DNA of 64,000 nt from Desulfosediminicola ganghwensis (GTDB lineage Bacteria; Desulfobacterota; Desulfobulbia; Desulfobulbales; Desulfocapsaceae): contig NZ_CP050699.1 of NCBI RefSeq assembly GCF_005116675.2, positions 4,240,001-4,304,000 of the forward strand. Reading direction: 5' to 3'. Within the stretch, counting starts at the first letter, position 1. Each line of letters begins with the position of its first letter. Position numbers and translations under genes: made by a program. Positions 55,201 to 62,691 of the stretch are shown here, piece after piece. The notes under the pieces are model-generated. The model was not told the DNA's origin, did not search any database, and saw only the letters and a list, made by a program, of their open reading frames with translations.

Positions 55201-55822
55201 TATCGGCCAGAGGCATGAGCTGAGGCTCCAGGCAGTCATAGCCCGATGCCACGCCAAAGACACTTTTATAGAGCTGACCCGGGGTCTGGTAGTGATCGGT
55301 GAGCACACCACACACCCGGGGTGACAACGGATATACCTGGTTGCGCCAGAAATCCTGCACTACCTGCTCACGAATCCGATCAATGTCGGCCAGCAACTCC
55401 ACATCGAAGAGCTGACCGCTCTCAAGGGCCTGCTCGGTCAACATACGCTGACAAAAAGAGTGAATGGTGAAGATACCCGCCCGGTCGATATCATAAAGCC
55501 CAAGTTGCAGAAGCTTTTTCGCCCTCTCCCTGTCCTGAACAGTTTCCAGCCAACTCAGTATGGTCGCATCAGCCGTTGCCCCGCCATCGAGCAGGTCACG
55601 GGCCTGGGCAAGCCTTTGCCGGATTCTGCCACGCAACTCCTCCGTGGCGGCCTTGGTGAAAGTGACCACCAGAATCCGGTCTATGGGTATTTCAAGTTCG
55701 GTGATCGCCCGTAAAACCAGCATACCAATGGCATAGGTCTTGCCGGTGCCCGCGCTGGCCTCTATCAGGTTTATACCGGTATTGAGCTTCGATCTGGCAC
55801 TATCGAGAAATTGATCAACCAT
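52244..55822 (-). CDS. recB: Exodeoxyribonuclease V beta subunit RecB
   Basis: The 1192-residue UvrD-type helicase-nuclease has Walker A EASAGTGKTYAIGML, motif II ALIDEFQDTDSAQWRIF, LIGDPKQAIYRFRGADIYSY, the SF1 motif LYVALTRAELRCY and the nuclease core VLDYKTNFLGEL at the C-terminus (Asp-x-Lys). It unwinds 3'-5' and makes the cuts at DNA ends. ATG 55822 (MVDQFLDSAR) follows GGAG and overlaps the recC stop by eight bases; the longer frame up to 55939 lies inside recC. Both helicase and nuclease motifs are intact. Confidence 0.95.
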   Translation of the reverse strand: MVDQFLDSARSKLNTGINLIEASAGTGKTYAIGMLVLRAITELEIPIDRILVVTFTKAATEELRGRIRQRLAQARDLLDGGATADATILSWLETVQDRERAKKLLQLGLYDIDRAGIFTIHSFCQRMLTEQALESGQLFDVELLADIDRIREQVVQDFWRNQVYPLSPRVCGVLTDHYQTPGQLYKSVFGVASGYDCLEPQLMPLADIITRFETSYDDLGRWWAAHADTLRPFFENALADGKFKKKLQEGFDEWWQRAELFFGGQSSVLPNSLNWLTVDGLKGELNSRKVKKNVQDAFLADWPLPVSNLPHDFDQAATELLLSFRSELIKTLESELRTRLQELGYMSFDDLIRRLDEALDQADDLLSDKLGERFKMALIDEFQDTDSAQWRIFSRLFGDDQHYLYLIGDPKQAIYRFRGADIYSYFKARNEAGDQLTLQRNYRSHPQLVEEVNRLFSARTRPFDFDETQMPFYPVEPAKTADDGTLLLAGEPLGVMHYCQLAEMESAKDGRWASGKAAQKFQQYVIYETCRLLHHEQPAKVRKVLDGKVDERKLQARDIAVLVRTNRQANEYLQAFARVGVPAIVTSKTGVFETTEARELHSLLQGLVVPGDSYRLKAAMTISWFSHTGNELQRIWESETEYDNWFNRFLEYYQLWQDKGFLSMMNRLLSAEDVYVNLAQESLAERRIANIMHLIELVQEAETEEKLGPDQTLLWLQARVAGDQRDEDRELRLESDEQAVRIVTMHSAKGLQYPVVFCPVLWYRSGMIKMQKELLSCHDEDHRLVVDIGSDNFEMHRERALAEELAEDLRLLYVALTRAELRCYTMWADVKSYGKVMQSFESALGYLLFAKRSCSSTVQQELFADLAANPGVEHSILAWDTELQAEYSPEPVAAEPLKARVAGGRLFKTDYQMSSYSAMAALSEQEDHGSETSLELIDLESQEPILHRGLPAGANFGNLIHDSLELIPFAELAIRDKFPEYKPEIERLSGKYGVDVQAERVQELLASVVKTPLRAESLAGNDDSFSLADLDESRCMKEMPFYFHMKNLDTTRLNTLLAHEPAVVPLTPRQMQGYLTGFVDLVCEYRGRFYVLDYKTNFLGELSEEYQGQQLTEAMAHHNYGLQYWIYSLVLHRFLDNMLGGYSYEQHFGGVMYLFVRGMNPSFPASGVYSDMPDYEILRQLDLAIGGRDEIC

Positions 55823-58800
55823 CGGTCTGACTCCAAATCGGTAACAATACTGTCCGGCAGAGTTCTTCGAACTCCGAATCAAGAAAATCTGCCGGATCAC
55901 TGTTGCGTAACAACAGGGCCAGCTCTGCATCATATCCATTGTCCAGGGTTCTGTTGAGCGCTGTCAGAGCCGCCTGCAACATACCCTCACCTTTAGGCAG
56001 CCTCTTCACCCATTCGATACCGGGCTCGACCAGCAACCTGCTTGGCGATTTATTGCCTGCCACAAACAGGTCGAGCATCAGCTCAAGGTTTGGCATAAGC
56101 CCTGAGCCACCAGACAATACCCTGCGGTCATCACTACCACATACATAGGTTGTGGTAAAACTGCCCGTTACCTCCCGGTAAACGAGATGATGCAACCAGC
56201 CTTTCAACACATCTCTGCCACGCAGTTTTCCATAGCGGCAGAGCAATATCCCCTGCTCGTAGATATTGGTAAGTCGTCCCCGTAAATGGTACCCGCTAAC
56301 ATCGAGTTCGATATCAAGATCCTCAGCTCTCTCTCCCATATCAAGTTCTGAAATTGACAGGGCAAACGACTCCATTTCACTTCTCTTTCTTTCAAACTCA
56401 AGGTTACCTGGGGCACCGAGCGGCCAACGGCCTGTCGTTGTCAGTTTATTGAACCTGTCGTCCAGGCTCTCCCTGTTCAATATCGCCTCGAGTATCTCCT
56501 GATCCAACAGATACTTTTCAAGTCCATCGGCCTGAAACGGCTCACTCTCATCCACGGTCTCCGCGTCACTTCCAAGCTGAATATTCAGGCAATTCCGAAC
56601 AAACCAACGCTGTGGATTGGCATAGAAAACGAGGAGATCTGCAAAGTTTATCATTCCGTTTTCGATATCCCGGCTCCCGCTCCACCAGGCAGACCTTATC
56701 ACCCGATCACCCCGAAGATTTTCTGCCACTTTCAGATAACGTTCATCATAACTGAACAGCGTATCGGACAGACCTGAGAAGTAGTGACGGCTAAACGGAT
56801 GCAGAGGGTGCCGAACAACGAAATTCCGGCGTTGATAATAATCTTCGAGAATTTCAAGCAGCTCAGATACTACCACCGAGGGGGGAATCTCCTCATTGGT
56901 TCTGATGGACTGACCGATGTAGCTTATATAGAGCTGATCACGGGCCGCGAGCAATGCCTCCAGGAACTGGTAGCGATCATCCATCCGCCGCGATCTGTCA
57001 CCCGGTTTATGTTGAAGGGCAAGCAGATCGAAAGTTGCATGGCGGTCATTGGTCGGGAACACCGTATCGTTCATGCCGATCAGACACACCACCTTGAAAG
57101 GAATGGAACGCATGGGCAGCATTGAGCAGAAGGTTAACTGTCCCCGCAAAAACCCTGAACTGGAACGAGTTTCCCGAGCAGTATGATCCAACCAGGTTCG
57201 TACCACTTCAAAATCCACAGGACTGTTGTGAAAATGCCCCGGCCCATCGGCCAGATCAGCCAGTACTTCCTGGAGTTCCAGGAATTCCTTGGTGATAAAA
57301 CGTTCACTCTCGTCGCGGAACAGTTCACGGCAATAGTGAATAAACAGCTCAGCCCATTCTTTTAAGGTGTAACGTTTACTGAAATCTCTCTGGGCCCGTT
57401 CTATGATATCGATAAATTTGCAGAGACCACCGAGCGAGGCGGCACCGCTTCCTTCAATATCCGTGAAAGGCAGTACACCAGCCACGAACTCGTCACGGTC
57501 CATGGCATAGCCCATCAGCAACCGCTCCAGCCCGACCTGCCAGCTCCCCTCACCCATCTCAGGCAGCCCCATCTCTTTCCGTTGCCGGGCCGACAGCCCC
57601 CAACGAATACCGGCCCGCACCACCCAGTCATGGAGCTTTTCCAGATCAGCCGGAGCAAGATGCAGAGGCTCGGCAATGACCGGCTCTTTCAACAGGGTCA
57701 TGACCTCATCCCAACCGAAACGTCCCTTGAACAGAGCCAGAAACTCATCAAATGCAGCAAAGACACTATTTCGCTTACGGAGGCTTCTATCGGAAATCGA
57801 GTGCTGGATATCATCAAAAACTGAGGGAATCAGCGCTGCATACTCCTGGATATCCGGGGCCATAACCACAATATCCCGTAATTGGAGTGCAGAATCATCA
57901 TAGAGCCAGCTCTTGATATGGTCTTTGAGGATGGAGAGTTCACGCAGCCTTGAATGGCTGGATACAATACGGATGGAGTGGTCATCTTCAGGCCATTCCT
58001 CATCGCTTCTAGCCACCTCTCCCGCCAGCAGGTCGGACTGCAGCGTCTTGAGCAATGACGGTTCACCATCCTCCAGCGGGTCGTAATAACTGTCAAAGTC
58101 GAGATCGAAATCGACACCCTCAAGCAGCATCCGTTGAAAATCCCTGCCTTGCCGTCCCAAGGAAATAAGCAGAGGATGGCTTTCCGGTGTTTCTTCGATT
58201 TCCATAGGAAAGTTCGATGCACTTATATCGTTTTTCAGGCTCCTGAGCAGTACCTGCCGGCGACTTTCGATATCTCCCCAGTACTCCCGGCATGGGGAAA
58301 GCAGAAAGAGATGAACGTCGGAGTGACGGGCCAGGCCCTGAAGAAAATTCAGGAAAAGCGGCGGCATTATGGAAAGACCGAAAACCGACACTCGCTGGGG
58401 TACAATATGGCTCAGATCATCCCCCTGCTGCAAACGTGTCACCAGTCGGCCCAGTACCTGGCCACGATGGGGCATATTGCCAAGACGCGCGGCCAACCTG
58501 TTCCACAGTGCGCACTGCCAGCGCTCGGCGGGATCGCTGGACACCATCCTTTGCTCGGCCCAGGAATCTATCATCTGAGGGCGCATAAGCTGGTACTGAT
58601 CAAATACATTTGATAACTGGTCGGCAAGCTGAAAGCGCTTCAATTCCAGATTCTGCCCCTGCAGATAGTTGATGAGCGGAGAATAGACCTCGCCATCGAG
58701 GTCACGAAGGATCTCTTCCAACTGCCAGGCTACGGATTTTCTGTCATAGCCATCAGGCGTGATATCCATATCGAGACCGGCGGCAATATGGCGGAGAAAA

Positions 58801-59000
58801 CCGAGCGGCAGATGGTATTCGAAATTACAGAAGCTGGTGAAATGATCGGCCAGGGTCTGGGAGATCATACGCTCCATCCCCTGGCTCTGGATCAGGAAAC
58901 ACTCCGGGGCAAACAGATCCCGGCGCAGATCCACTTCGAACAGCTGAACCAGGTGATAAAGCAGGTTTTCCGTTCTGTTGGAAACGTGAAGATAGAGCAT
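55815..59000 (-). CDS. recC: Exodeoxyribonuclease V gamma subunit RecC
   Basis: The 1061-residue protein opens MLYLHVSNRTENLLYHLVQL, and ECFLIQSQGMERMISQTLAD and RVSVFGLSIMPPLFLNFLQG are RecC landmarks. The inactive helicase-like and nuclease-like domains typical of RecC follow (VCLIGMNDTVFPTNDRHATF; the late WVKRLPKGEGMLQAALTALN). It recognises the Chi sequence and scaffolds the complex. The Chi sequence of this organism is not known to me. It is the first gene of the operon. Confidence 0.95.
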   Translation of the reverse strand: MLYLHVSNRTENLLYHLVQLFEVDLRRDLFAPECFLIQSQGMERMISQTLADHFTSFCNFEYHLPLGFLRHIAAGLDMDITPDGYDRKSVAWQLEEILRDLDGEVYSPLINYLQGQNLELKRFQLADQLSNVFDQYQLMRPQMIDSWAEQRMVSSDPAERWQCALWNRLAARLGNMPHRGQVLGRLVTRLQQGDDLSHIVPQRVSVFGLSIMPPLFLNFLQGLARHSDVHLFLLSPCREYWGDIESRRQVLLRSLKNDISASNFPMEIEETPESHPLLISLGRQGRDFQRMLLEGVDFDLDFDSYYDPLEDGEPSLLKTLQSDLLAGEVARSDEEWPEDDHSIRIVSSHSRLRELSILKDHIKSWLYDDSALQLRDIVVMAPDIQEYAALIPSVFDDIQHSISDRSLRKRNSVFAAFDEFLALFKGRFGWDEVMTLLKEPVIAEPLHLAPADLEKLHDWVVRAGIRWGLSARQRKEMGLPEMGEGSWQVGLERLLMGYAMDRDEFVAGVLPFTDIEGSGAASLGGLCKFIDIIERAQRDFSKRYTLKEWAELFIHYCRELFRDESERFITKEFLELQEVLADLADGPGHFHNSPVDFEVVRTWLDHTARETRSSSGFLRGQLTFCSMLPMRSIPFKVVCLIGMNDTVFPTNDRHATFDLLALQHKPGDRSRRMDDRYQFLEALLAARDQLYISYIGQSIRTNEEIPPSVVVSELLEILEDYYQRRNFVVRHPLHPFSRHYFSGLSDTLFSYDERYLKVAENLRGDRVIRSAWWSGSRDIENGMINFADLLVFYANPQRWFVRNCLNIQLGSDAETVDESEPFQADGLEKYLLDQEILEAILNRESLDDRFNKLTTTGRWPLGAPGNLEFERKRSEMESFALSISELDMGERAEDLDIELDVSGYHLRGRLTNIYEQGILLCRYGKLRGRDVLKGWLHHLVYREVTGSFTTTYVCGSDDRRVLSGGSGLMPNLELMLDLFVAGNKSPSRLLVEPGIEWVKRLPKGEGMLQAALTALNRTLDNGYDAELALLLRNSDPADFLDSEFEELCRTVLLPIWSQTDG

Positions 59001-59211
59001 AGCAGCTCACAGTTGTGAAGTTCAAACCGCTGCGGAACCCTCGGCAGAGCCTGGAGAGTAAAGCGGTTGCCGAAGCGTTAGCTGAACAGGAAATTTCAAA
59101 ATCAACAGGAAAATTCAACAAACATGTCAAGCCGATACAACTCCGCCTGAATTAACCTGGTGATACCGGGAAATCTCAAGTTCCGTGTTTACACCTATGG
59201 TACAGATGGTA

Positions 59212-59502
59212 TTATTGCGTTACGCCTGCATAATCGTAAATGCCGTAGATCAGGCCTGCCATAATACCGATGGCGAAGAACAAACGTAAACGTCGATCCC
59301 AGGGCATTGTTTTGCCGCCTGCCATATATTGCAGTAGGGCAATAACAATATAGGTTATACCTGCCACATACGGTGCAGTCTGCAATATCTGCCAGCCGGT
59401 GGCCTTGGCGGTCGCCATGGCATCGCTACCCAGCCTGAGGTTAAAGAGCAGGTAGAGAACTGCTGACAATACAAAAGTAATTCTTTCCTTAATTTCTGAC
59501 AT
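59212..59502 (-). CDS. Small three-helix membrane protein
   Basis: The 96-residue protein has three hydrophobic segments (about FVLSAVLYLLFNL, APYVAGITYIVIALLQYMAG and LFFAIGIMAGLIYGIYDYAG) with a short basic loop (GKTMPWDRRLRL). I do not recognise a family. Its start codon directly abuts that of the divergent gene at 59503, so its control sequences must lie inside that gene. No ribosome-binding site is visible. Confidence 0.65.
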   Translation of the reverse strand: MSEIKERITFVLSAVLYLLFNLRLGSDAMATAKATGWQILQTAPYVAGITYIVIALLQYMAGGKTMPWDRRLRLFFAIGIMAGLIYGIYDYAGVTQ

Positions 59503-60555
59503 ATGAGCACACTAGAAGCGTTATATTTTCCCGGAACAGAACTTTACTCCGGAAGTCAGTTCCCGATTTTTCTTTTTTTGGACAAGGTTCATCTGCTTCA
59601 GCCGGTCGAGGAAGAACATGCCGCCGGCGACACCGCAGATATATTCATAACACGAGGTCTCTGTCAAGCACATACTCCGGTGGTTCTTGGCGAAAATCGT
59701 GACCGATTCTTGCGCCTTATCTCCGACATCAGGGAGCGTAAAGATGACTACGCCGCCCAGCTCAGCGGTCTGACCATAGCCTCATTATCGCAAAAAAAGA
59801 GTTCTATAGACGATAGTCAGTTTGGAATTATTTCCTCCCTCCTGGGTAGTCAGGGGGTTAAAGCACAGCCTGAGCAGGAGGATGATGTAGAACTCTGGCA
59901 GGCTCGCCTGGTATTAAAGATCGGGGAAATTCTTGACCGTGAGGATGAAGAGATAGCTATGCAGATGGCTGTTTTGGAGGACGATGAACAAGGTCTGTTC
60001 AAGGCGCTGCAGGGCGAATTTGATGATGACGAGGAATCTCTCTTCGATGAGCTGAAACAACTCAAGGAAAACATCTCCAAGCCAACCGCATCCACAATAG
60101 CGAACAGACTTTCCGCGTGGTCGAAACTTTATCGGGCAGGAGAAATCCCTTCCCGGTACATCTGGCTGACTCATTCTGAAGAAACTGGTGATACCATGCT
60201 GGAGAGGTATCAGGAGCAAACAAACATCGCGCCCGTGAAGCTGGTACAATTTACGCTGCCGGCCAATATCGGCTGGGCGCGCACAGAAGCAAGCGATGCA
60301 GCCACCGCCTTTCGCAGTCAATACCCTGAACTGATACAAAAGATTAACGAAGCCCTGCACAAAAAAGACAGCACCAGCCTGCAGGAATTGTCAGTCGAAT
60401 GGTCACAGGCACTGGAAGCACATTTCCCTGCCTCCCAAACCGGCAGAACCGAGCTTGAGTTCTATACCATCGCTGACCGGCCATGTGATGAACTTATCGG
60501 CTCTGAGAAAAAAGATTCCGGCATGCTGCTCGGCATCGTTCGCTGGAAAGAGTGA
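59503..60555 (+). CDS. Uncharacterised 350-residue acidic protein
   Basis: The protein opens MSTLEALYFPGTELYSGSQF and has no signal peptide or membrane segment. The central part (about 115-200) is strongly acidic and helical (EILDREDEEIAMQMAVLEDD; DDDEESLFDELKQLKENI). The last third has SRYIWLTHSEETGDTMLERY and RTELEFYTIADRPCDELIG. No catalytic motif is recognised. Codon use looks like the neighbours. It diverges from the three-helix membrane protein with zero intergenic bases and is followed by a strong terminator. Function unknown. Confidence 0.75.
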   Translation: MSTLEALYFPGTELYSGSQFPIFLFLDKVHLLQPVEEEHAAGDTADIFITRGLCQAHTPVVLGENRDRFLRLISDIRERKDDYAAQLSGLTIASLSQKKSSIDDSQFGIISSLLGSQGVKAQPEQEDDVELWQARLVLKIGEILDREDEEIAMQMAVLEDDEQGLFKALQGEFDDDEESLFDELKQLKENISKPTASTIANRLSAWSKLYRAGEIPSRYIWLTHSEETGDTMLERYQEQTNIAPVKLVQFTLPANIGWARTEASDAATAFRSQYPELIQKINEALHKKDSTSLQELSVEWSQALEAHFPASQTGRTELEFYTIADRPCDELIGSEKKDSGMLLGIVRWKE

Positions 60556-60604
60556 CAGGCTTTTTCCGGCCACTAGAAAGCTCAACAGCCTACAAATATG
60601 AAAA

Positions 60605-60642
60605 GGGGCTGCCCGTACATTACGGGCAGCCCCTTCTTTTTT
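60605..60642. terminator. Strong bidirectional terminator
   Basis: GGGGCTGCCCGTA (60605-60617) pairs with TACGGGCAGCCCC (60621-60633). TTCTTTTTT follows rightward, and an A-rich stretch precedes it. It ends both the 350-residue protein gene and the universal stress protein gene. Confidence 0.88.
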
Positions 60643-60667
60643 GTGAGGTCTAAACGTATTTCAGCCC

Positions 60668-61162
60668 TCACTTCTTTTCAGGTGCAATGCCACACTTATA
60701 TGGATTAATGGTTAAAACCGGACACTGGGCTGCCCGAACCACTTTGTCTGCCACACTGCCGAACATGATCTTCTCAAGCCCTTTGTAACCATGGGTTCCC
60801 ATGATGATCATATCACCTTCCACTTCTGCCACAAACTCTACAATCTGTTCAGCGACGTCGCCCATGAACACTCGACTTTCCAGTTTTGTAACACCATATT
60901 CGTCGCACTTTTTCTTAAGCTCTTTACAAAAACTCTCCATCTTATCCTCAGCACCTTCCACCAGTTCACTTTCCAGATTGGGCATGCTCATCTGGGGAAC
61001 AAAGAATCCCGAGTAATCTTCAAAGTTCTGCACAACAAAAACGAGATACATCTCGGCCTGGAACTTTCCAGCCATATAGGCCGCCGACTCTGCGATCATT
61101 TTTGAGTTATCAGAGAAATCGATAGGTGTGACAATGCGGCGAACGTCCATAATTGTATTCAT
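60668..61162 (-). CDS. Universal stress protein (UspA family)
   Basis: The 164-residue single-domain protein begins with VRRIVTPIDFSDNSKMIAES and carries the nucleotide-binding pattern MGTHGYKGLEKIMFGSVADK then VVRAAQCPVLTI (Gly-x2-Gly-x9-Gly-Ser type). Such proteins bind ATP and are induced by stress; the exact role varies. AGGAGG lies five bases before the ATG. It is monocistronic between a terminator and a divergent MOSC gene. Confidence 0.93.
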   Translation of the reverse strand: MNTIMDVRRIVTPIDFSDNSKMIAESAAYMAGKFQAEMYLVFVVQNFEDYSGFFVPQMSMPNLESELVEGAEDKMESFCKELKKKCDEYGVTKLESRVFMGDVAEQIVEFVAEVEGDMIIMGTHGYKGLEKIMFGSVADKVVRAAQCPVLTINPYKCGIAPEKK

Positions 61163-61484
61163 ACAAACCTCCTGTTGCTCCAGTCCAACTGCTTATAGAA
61201 TGATATCCCATAGAGCCGGACATCACCCAGCTGCAGCACCGGTTTAGGGTTTCGGTCTATTGTGTTAATTCTTATATTATCTCTATTTTTTCACAGCACT
61301 GTAGAATAATCAAGGGGTTATTCCACACCTGATTACCCATTCCAGAAGGAATTATCATACCACATCAATAACTGACCTGTTAACTGTTGAAAATTTGTCA
61401 TTACTGAATATTGTGTTCGGGTTATTCGAATTTATCAGACGCCCAGACAGTGAGCGTATTCTTGTATTTTTTTGGAGGAATGAG
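61163..61484. other. Divergent intergenic region
   Basis: These 322 bases separate the stress-protein and MOSC genes. A frame runs into the MOSC gene from 61395, but the GGAGG at 61474-61478 points to the later start. No clear promoter is seen. Confidence 0.3.
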
Positions 61485-62213
61485 ATGATGCGGATTAAGG
61501 CAATCTCGATCAGTGATCGTAAAGGTGTTCGAAAGAAAAATATCGATTCAGTCAAGCTGATCGAAAGTTTTGGTCTTGAAAACGACGCACATGGTGGAAA
61601 ATGGCACAGGCAGGTGAGTTTTCTTGCTGAAGAGTCCATTCAGACCATGCGCGATAAAGGCCTTGAAGTAGTGGCAGGAAACTTTGCCGAAAACATTACC
61701 ACAGAAGGTATCGATCTCTGCAATCTCCCGGTGGGTACCCATATTCGTCTCGGCCGGACTGAGCTGATTATCTCCCAGCTTGGTAAAGTCTGCCACAATC
61801 CCTGCGCAATCTACCACCAGGCCGGTGATTGTGTCATGCCGCGTGAAGGGATTTTCGGTGTGGTCATCCAAGGTGGTGAAATCTCCGTTGGTGACGAGAT
61901 AGAGGTTCTTGAAAAGCGCTCCAGTTCAGCAGCTATTATCGGCAACCGTGACAGTGAGAAACAGTTCGGTGAGCAGATCGGTGAGATTCTGGTAAACAAG
62001 TGGCAGCCGGGCTTTATCCGTTTTGACACCTTAAAGCAGAAAGAGGATAATCTGGAAGCTGTTTTAACGGATTTGATTGAGACTCAGAATGTGAGCAGAA
62101 TCGTGATATTCGACCCGAGCGGAAAGCATGCGCTGGCGCTGGCCGGAAGAACTATACCTGACAGTGTCGAACTCCACTATTGCAAGTCCATCGAAGAGCT
62201 TGAGCAGCTTTAG
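61485..62213 (+). CDS. MOSC-domain protein with a C-terminal extension
   Basis: The 242-residue protein begins MMRIKAISISDRKGVRKKNI, then has the MOSC core: GLENDAHGGKWHRQVSFLAE, AGNFAENITTEGIDLCNLPV, QLGKVCHNPCAIY (the candidate sulfur-carrier Cys region) and MPREGIFGVVIQGGEISVGD. MOSC proteins handle molybdenum-cofactor sulfur or carry sulfur and bind Moco. The last about 90 residues (SSAAIIGNRDSEKQFGEQIG, then VSRIVIFDPSGKHALALAGR) form an added alpha/beta domain I cannot name; it may resemble a MogA-like or nucleotide-binding fold. GGAGG lies ahead of ATG 61485. A DUF1820 gene follows. Confidence 0.87.
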   Translation: MMRIKAISISDRKGVRKKNIDSVKLIESFGLENDAHGGKWHRQVSFLAEESIQTMRDKGLEVVAGNFAENITTEGIDLCNLPVGTHIRLGRTELIISQLGKVCHNPCAIYHQAGDCVMPREGIFGVVIQGGEISVGDEIEVLEKRSSSAAIIGNRDSEKQFGEQIGEILVNKWQPGFIRFDTLKQKEDNLEAVLTDLIETQNVSRIVIFDPSGKHALALAGRTIPDSVELHYCKSIEELEQL

Positions 62214-62309
62214 AGCACGGCTTCTGTCCATGTGCGGTCACATCAAGCTGTCCGCACATGATCAATTACTATAAGATTCATTCATTTAACCTCCCCGGAT
62301 CACTCAAGT

Positions 62310-62621
62310 ATGACCGTATACCGCGTTCACTTCACCTGGAAAGAAAAAGAATACTCCCTGAAGGCGACCAGCCTTGACCTGACCCATCCCTATTTTGTCT
62401 GCATCAAGCATATTCTGCTGCCCGAAGAGAAAAGCTACCTGATCAATCCTGCTGACGATGAGATCCGCAAACATTTCTCTGAGGTGAGGCAGTTGATGCT
62501 GCCTTTCCAGTCTGTTTCCCTTATTGAAGAGTACCCGGAAGACCCCGACCTGAAGGGAAACGACGACAACGAATCACCTGCCGGCAAAGTAATTACCGAT
62601 CGATTTTCCAGAAAAAGCTGA
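62310..62621 (+). CDS. DUF1820 family protein
   Basis: The 103-residue protein reads MTVYRVHFTWKEKEYSLKAT, then DLTHPYFVCIKHILLPEEKS and INPADDEIRKHFSEVRQLML before PFQSVSLIEEY. This Y-x-V-x-F start, the block around the F-x-x-VE/IKHIL turn and the end PFQSV-x-L-I-E-E match DUF1820, whose function is unknown. The C-terminal 20 residues are polar. It lies 96 bases after the MOSC gene on the same strand and is followed by a terminator. Confidence 0.8.
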   Translation: MTVYRVHFTWKEKEYSLKATSLDLTHPYFVCIKHILLPEEKSYLINPADDEIRKHFSEVRQLMLPFQSVSLIEEYPEDPDLKGNDDNESPAGKVITDRFSRKS

Positions 62622-62626
62622 AACGA

Positions 62627-62657
62627 AAAAAGCCTGACGGGTAATCCCGACAGGCTT
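62627..62657. terminator. Bidirectional terminator after the DUF1820 gene
   Basis: AAAAGCCTG-A-CGGG pairs with CCCG-A-CAGGCTTTT, with a symmetric A/A mismatch, an A run on the left and T on the right. It separates convergent genes. Confidence 0.75.
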
Positions 62658-62691
62658 TTGGTGACAGATCCCACAACGACTGATTGCTGAT

